From contig DEKU01000015.1 in the NCBI GenBank assembly GCA_002354035.1, forward strand, positions 29,927 to 93,926: a stretch of 64,000 bases of DNA, read 5' to 3'. Shown piece by piece: positions 61,318 to 64,000 of this stretch. This stretch comes from Bacteroidales bacterium UBA2714. GTDB taxonomy: Bacteria; Bacteroidota; Bacteroidia; Bacteroidales; P3. A program made the position numbers and the translations under genes. The notes below the pieces were generated by a model, which saw only the letters and a list, made by a program, of their open reading frames with translations, made no database searches and was not told the origin of the DNA. Position 1 is the first letter of the stretch. Each line of letters starts with the position of its first letter.

Positions 61318-61836
61318 TTATTTCTTGTTGGGTGAAATCAGGACTTGCCCCAGCAAGAGGAGCAGCCATGTGCCTACGGCATCGAGAACCATGGAGAGCA
61401 GCGTCATCCAGAAATTGCCAAAACTGAAGGCCTCGAGCAGGCAATAGGTGATGCTGTAGACGGCCGACATGACAAGCAGGTAGACGGCAAAGGTCTGGAA
61501 AGGCACAGTGCGGATGCTGGGCACATCGATGACGGCCTCGGTGGGGTCGTCGCGGGTGAGCATGCGGTTGCCTATCAGCACCCGGACAAAAGCCATCATG
61601 GTACAACTGAAAGTATGGAAACCGGGGACGTTGCAGAATATGTCGACCATTGCCCCGGCGGCAAAGGCTATCAGCAGCATGGGGATGTTGCCCACCCGCG
61701 TGGGGAGCATCAGCACGGCAAGGATGTAGATGAACGGAATCATGTATCCGCCAAAGCTCACATAGTTGAGCAGCAGGATTTGCAGCACGATGAGCACCAC
61801 AAATCGGAATATGTTTGATAAAACCAGTTTTGTCAT
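61318..61836 (-). CDS. mreD: rod shape-determining protein MreD
   Basis: The 172-residue inner-membrane protein has about five membrane segments and a short charged loop (NRMLTRDDPTEAVIDVPSI), matching MreD of Bacteroidetes. MreD works with MreB and MreC to organise wall synthesis along the cell length. It is 1 base from the mreC stop and 5 bases from porZ. Confidence 0.9.
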   Translation of the reverse strand: MTKLVLSNIFRFVVLIVLQILLLNYVSFGGYMIPFIYILAVLMLPTRVGNIPMLLIAFAAGAMVDIFCNVPGFHTFSCTMMAFVRVLIGNRMLTRDDPTEAVIDVPSIRTVPFQTFAVYLLVMSAVYSITYCLLEAFSFGNFWMTLLSMVLDAVGTWLLLLLGQVLISPNKK

Positions 61837-61837
61837 T

Positions 61838-62674
61838 CTATTCGTCCTCCATCTGTGTGCGGGCTATGAGCGAGTCCTGCTCTGCCTTGAAACGGTTGTC
61901 GATAATATAAACATGGTCGAGTTTGGTGAACTCGGTTGCCAGGCGTACTTTGATGGTGTAGAAGCCACTGCCACGCTCCGTCATGGTTTCCTCGACAAAG
62001 CCCACCATCACTCCCTCCGGGAAATCGTTGGCCATGCCACTGGTGACGATGGTATCGTTGGAGCGGAGTTTGTGGGTTGTGGGGATGTCGATGAGGGTGG
62101 CATAACGGAAATCACCGCCTCGCCACACCAGAGAGCCATTGGTGTTGATGCGGCTAATCTTCACGCTGTTGCGACTATTGGAGTGCAGCACGGGCATGAC
62201 GGTGGCGAAGTTGTCGGTGGTGCTTACCACCACGCCCACTATGCCCTGGGGCGAGATGACCGCCTGGTCGAGCTTGATGCCTTGCTTGCGACCCTTGTTA
62301 ATCATGATGTAATTGTTCGGGCGGTTCCATGAATTTTTGACCACACGGGCTTCCGTATAGCTGTAGCGCTGCTTGTAGACCGTGTCTTCCTTGGTGAACT
62401 CACGGAGGTTATAGCTGATATACGACGACTCCAGCTGGGCCCTCAGCTGGGCATTCTCGGCGGCCAGTCGTTCGTTCTCTTGGCGGAGACCGAAATAGTC
62501 GCCCACCTTCGAGATTGTGCCGTAGCAGCGGCCGGCAATGGCGTTGCCCGCCTGCACAATCTTTGAGCCCTGATAGTTGCTGTTCTGGGTGATAAAAATA
62601 ATGGCCAATATCTCCAGCAGCAGGAATACGAAGACAAAATTGTAGCGCTTTATAAAAGCCAAAAGTGCATCCAT
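61838..62674 (-). CDS. mreC: rod shape-determining protein MreC
   Basis: The 278-residue protein has one N-terminal membrane segment (about 12-29), a coiled coil (LRQENERLAAENAQLRAQLE, about 64-83) and the MreC beta-domain with VISPQGIVGVVVSTTDNFAT and LRSNDTIVTSGMANDFPEGV, the latter followed by VGFVEE. It is periplasmic and organises the elongasome. It lies 18 bases after gmk and is followed at once by mreD. Confidence 0.95.
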   Translation of the reverse strand: MDALLAFIKRYNFVFVFLLLEILAIIFITQNSNYQGSKIVQAGNAIAGRCYGTISKVGDYFGLRQENERLAAENAQLRAQLESSYISYNLREFTKEDTVYKQRYSYTEARVVKNSWNRPNNYIMINKGRKQGIKLDQAVISPQGIVGVVVSTTDNFATVMPVLHSNSRNSVKISRINTNGSLVWRGGDFRYATLIDIPTTHKLRSNDTIVTSGMANDFPEGVMVGFVEETMTERGSGFYTIKVRLATEFTKLDHVYIIDNRFKAEQDSLIARTQMEDE

Positions 62675-62692
62675 TCTCTTATCTTTTGATTA

Positions 62693-63262
62693 TCATCGGC
62701 TGAGGTAATTGTTGATAACCCTTTGCGTCTCATCGACCGCATGGTTCAGGTCGTCGTTCAATATCGTCACATCAAAGCGGTCGGACATCTTCAGTTCGGC
62801 GGCGCTGCGGGCCAGCCGCTTGGTGATGGCTTCCTCTGTCTCTGTGCCACGGTTGCGCAACCGCATTTCCAACACCTCGATGCTGGGTGGCATGACAAAA
62901 AGGGCCAACGCCTCGGAACCGAAATACTTTTTGATGTTCATGCCGCCGTTGACATCCACGTCGAAAATGATGACATGGCCGTTGTCCCAAATGCGGTCAA
63001 TCTCGGACTTCAGCGTGCCGTAGCGTGTGCCGGCATAGACCTCTTCCCATTCAAGGAAAAGGCCCTCACCCACCCTTCTCTCAAACTCTTCGGGCGTGAG
63101 GAAATAGTAGTCCACTCCGTCTTTCTCGCCTTGGCGGGCCGGACGGCTGGTTGCGGATATAGAGAATTCAAAACAGTCGAATCGTTTCAAAATCTCCCGG
63201 ATGATAGTAGTCTTGCCACTGCCCGATGGCGCAGAGAACAAGATGGCTTTGCGGTTGTTCAT
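62693..63262 (-). CDS. gmk: guanylate kinase
   Basis: Gmk makes GDP from GMP and ATP. The 189-residue protein has the P-loop SAPSGSGKTT at residues 9-18, the GMP-binding region SATSRPARQGEKDGVDYYF and the conserved IFDVDVNGGMNIKKYF. It has standard length with no extra parts. It precedes mreC by 18 bases, which is not the usual partner, so it shares the envelope run. Confidence 0.97.
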   Translation of the reverse strand: MNNRKAILFSAPSGSGKTTIIREILKRFDCFEFSISATSRPARQGEKDGVDYYFLTPEEFERRVGEGLFLEWEEVYAGTRYGTLKSEIDRIWDNGHVIIFDVDVNGGMNIKKYFGSEALALFVMPPSIEVLEMRLRNRGTETEEAITKRLARSAAELKMSDRFDVTILNDDLNHAVDETQRVINNYLSR

Positions 63263-63327
63263 AATGGTTTCAGTATTGAGTGCTGCTATCCAGTGCGGGA
63301 ACAGGAATCCTCCGCTACGGGACCATG

Positions 63328-64000
63328 CTAAAATTTACGGTCGAAGATTTTGTAGAAGCTTTTTACCACCAGCGAGTTTTCGTGCCACATGTATTGTGCT
63401 GCCACCTCGGCCACATAGGCCAAGGCTTCCTCTCGGTTGCTATAGCTGTTGAGTCGGAGGATAAAGTCGTTATATGCCTTCATGTTGTTGTGGAACAACT
63501 CGCTCATAAAGCTGAACTTATCGTTGATATTGATGATTGTACGAAGGTCGTCGACTTTCTTTGCGTTCACTCGGGTTTCGAGCTGTTCCTCCACATTGCG
63601 GCCATGCCCGCCGAGGGTGTCGGCCAGGGTGCGGACCGTGGGTTGCCCATCGGCGCTGTCATTCTTGAAATAGTCAAACAGCGACGACTCCTGCTGTTTC
63701 TTTTTGGGCTTTTGGACGGGAGGGGTAACCTCCTCAACAAAAAGTGAATCATTGAGGTTGCCCTCTATCTTTTCCATGACCGGTTCCACAACTGGCACAG
63801 GTTCCGCGTCCGCTGGCTCGGGAGCAAAGATTGGCTTCAGCTCCTCAGCGGCGGCCTTGCGTGCAGCTTCCTCTTCTGCCTTGCGCTTTGCCTCGGCGGC
63901 CTTACGCGCGGCTTCCTCTTCTGCCTTGCGCTGTGCCTCAGCAGTCTTGCGTGCAGCTTCCTCTTCTGCCTTGCGCTGTGCCTCGGCAGCCTTGCGTGCG
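63328..64000 (-). CDS. unknown protein with 15-residue Lys/Glu/Ala repeats, 5' end outside the window
   Basis: The open frame continues beyond base 64000, so the N terminus is not seen. The visible part begins with three tandem copies of a 15-residue unit of the type RKAEEEAARKAAEAQ (45 bases each, 63848-64000), which will form a long charged helix or coiled coil. A Pro-rich linker follows (PIFAPEPADAEPVPVVEP), then a folded C-terminal domain: DLRTIININDKFSFMSELFH and SFYKIFDRKF at the very end. I know this C-terminal pattern from unnamed Bacteroidetes proteins but not its function. It lies 65 bases upstream of gmk on the same strand. Confidence 0.8.
   Translation of the reverse strand, partial: ARKAAEAQRKAEEEAARKTAEAQRKAEEEAARKAAEAKRKAEEEAARKAAAEELKPIFAPEPADAEPVPVVEPVMEKIEGNLNDSLFVEEVTPPVQKPKKKQQESSLFDYFKNDSADGQPTVRTLADTLGGHGRNVEEQLETRVNAKKVDDLRTIININDKFSFMSELFHNNMKAYNDFILRLNSYSNREEALAYVAEVAAQYMWHENSLVVKSFYKIFDRKF
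63848..64000 (-). repeat. 45-bp tandem repeat inside the partial unknown gene
   Basis: Three to four imperfect 45-bp units encode RKAEEEAARK followed by A/T-A-E-A-Q/K. The units are nearly identical in DNA, so length variation by recombination is likely. They run off the right edge of the window. Confidence 0.75.

Noticed and set aside
61313..61606. N-terminal extension of porZ by 98 codons
   Set aside because: The extension overlaps mreD in another frame, has no homologous look and would bury the signal peptide that starts at 61312.

Overview
The window looks like a chromosomal segment of a Bacteroidota bacterium, most likely an uncultured Bacteroidales. The evidence is: several large secreted proteins ending in type IX secretion (T9SS) sorting domains, a PorZ homologue, a PorV/PorQ-family protein, a fused SecDF, a DUF4301 protein, and repeated promoter -7 boxes of the form TAnnTTTG. 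I see no rRNA, tRNA, CRISPR array, transposase or prophage. Base composition is uneven by eye: the purM, lipoprotein and DUF4301 genes are dominated by C-ending codons, while the SecDF to PorV-like block and a 44-residue gene use more mixed codons with many A/T endings.

Layout. 1-1.5 kb: the 3' part of purM and a HIT hydrolase gene. 1.7-4.3 kb: greA, a small metal-binding HMA protein and a Cu-type P-ATPase that lacks its nucleotide-binding domain. 4.4-17.7 kb: a probable five-gene run (secDF, an unknown 138-aa protein, a TonB-dependent receptor, a 1609-aa exported protein, a PorV/PorQ-like barrel) with a promoter before secDF and a terminator at the far end. 17.8-24.6 kb: housekeeping genes (radC, folB, cyclophilin-pheS, a lipoprotein, DUF4301, TPM/LemA pair). 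24.8 kb: a strongly built transcription unit for a 44-residue basic protein that I do not recognise. 25.1-39.0 kb: three large T9SS cargo proteins made of Fn-III, MAM-like and CUB-like modules or a choice-of-anchor-L-like domain, with a structured-looking intergenic region between two of them. 39.4-46.4 kb: a heavy-metal RND efflux operon with a His-rich accessory protein and a coupled Nudix hydrolase. 46.5-50.6 kb: SIMPL, lipoprotein and GNAT genes, and another T9SS cargo gene. 50.9-52.9 kb: an isolated urocanase gene. 52.9-55.5 kb: an accessory island with three toxin-antitoxin-like modules. 55.8-64 kb: a long envelope run (partial unknown protein, gmk, mreC, mreD, porZ, recO, subtilase with a C-terminal barrel-like domain).

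The common theme is envelope biogenesis and surface display: SecDF moves proteins across the inner membrane, PorZ and PorV-type proteins belong to T9SS, and at least four genes here encode cargo for it. The most unusual points are the 53-bp promoter module duplicated in front of two different toxin-antitoxin-like operons (with a decayed third copy), a single-base frameshift in hepT, the P-type ATPase without an N domain, the subtilase with a C-terminal beta-barrel-like domain, and the compact 44-aa gene with its own promoter and terminator. All family calls were made by reading the sequence; no database search was run.
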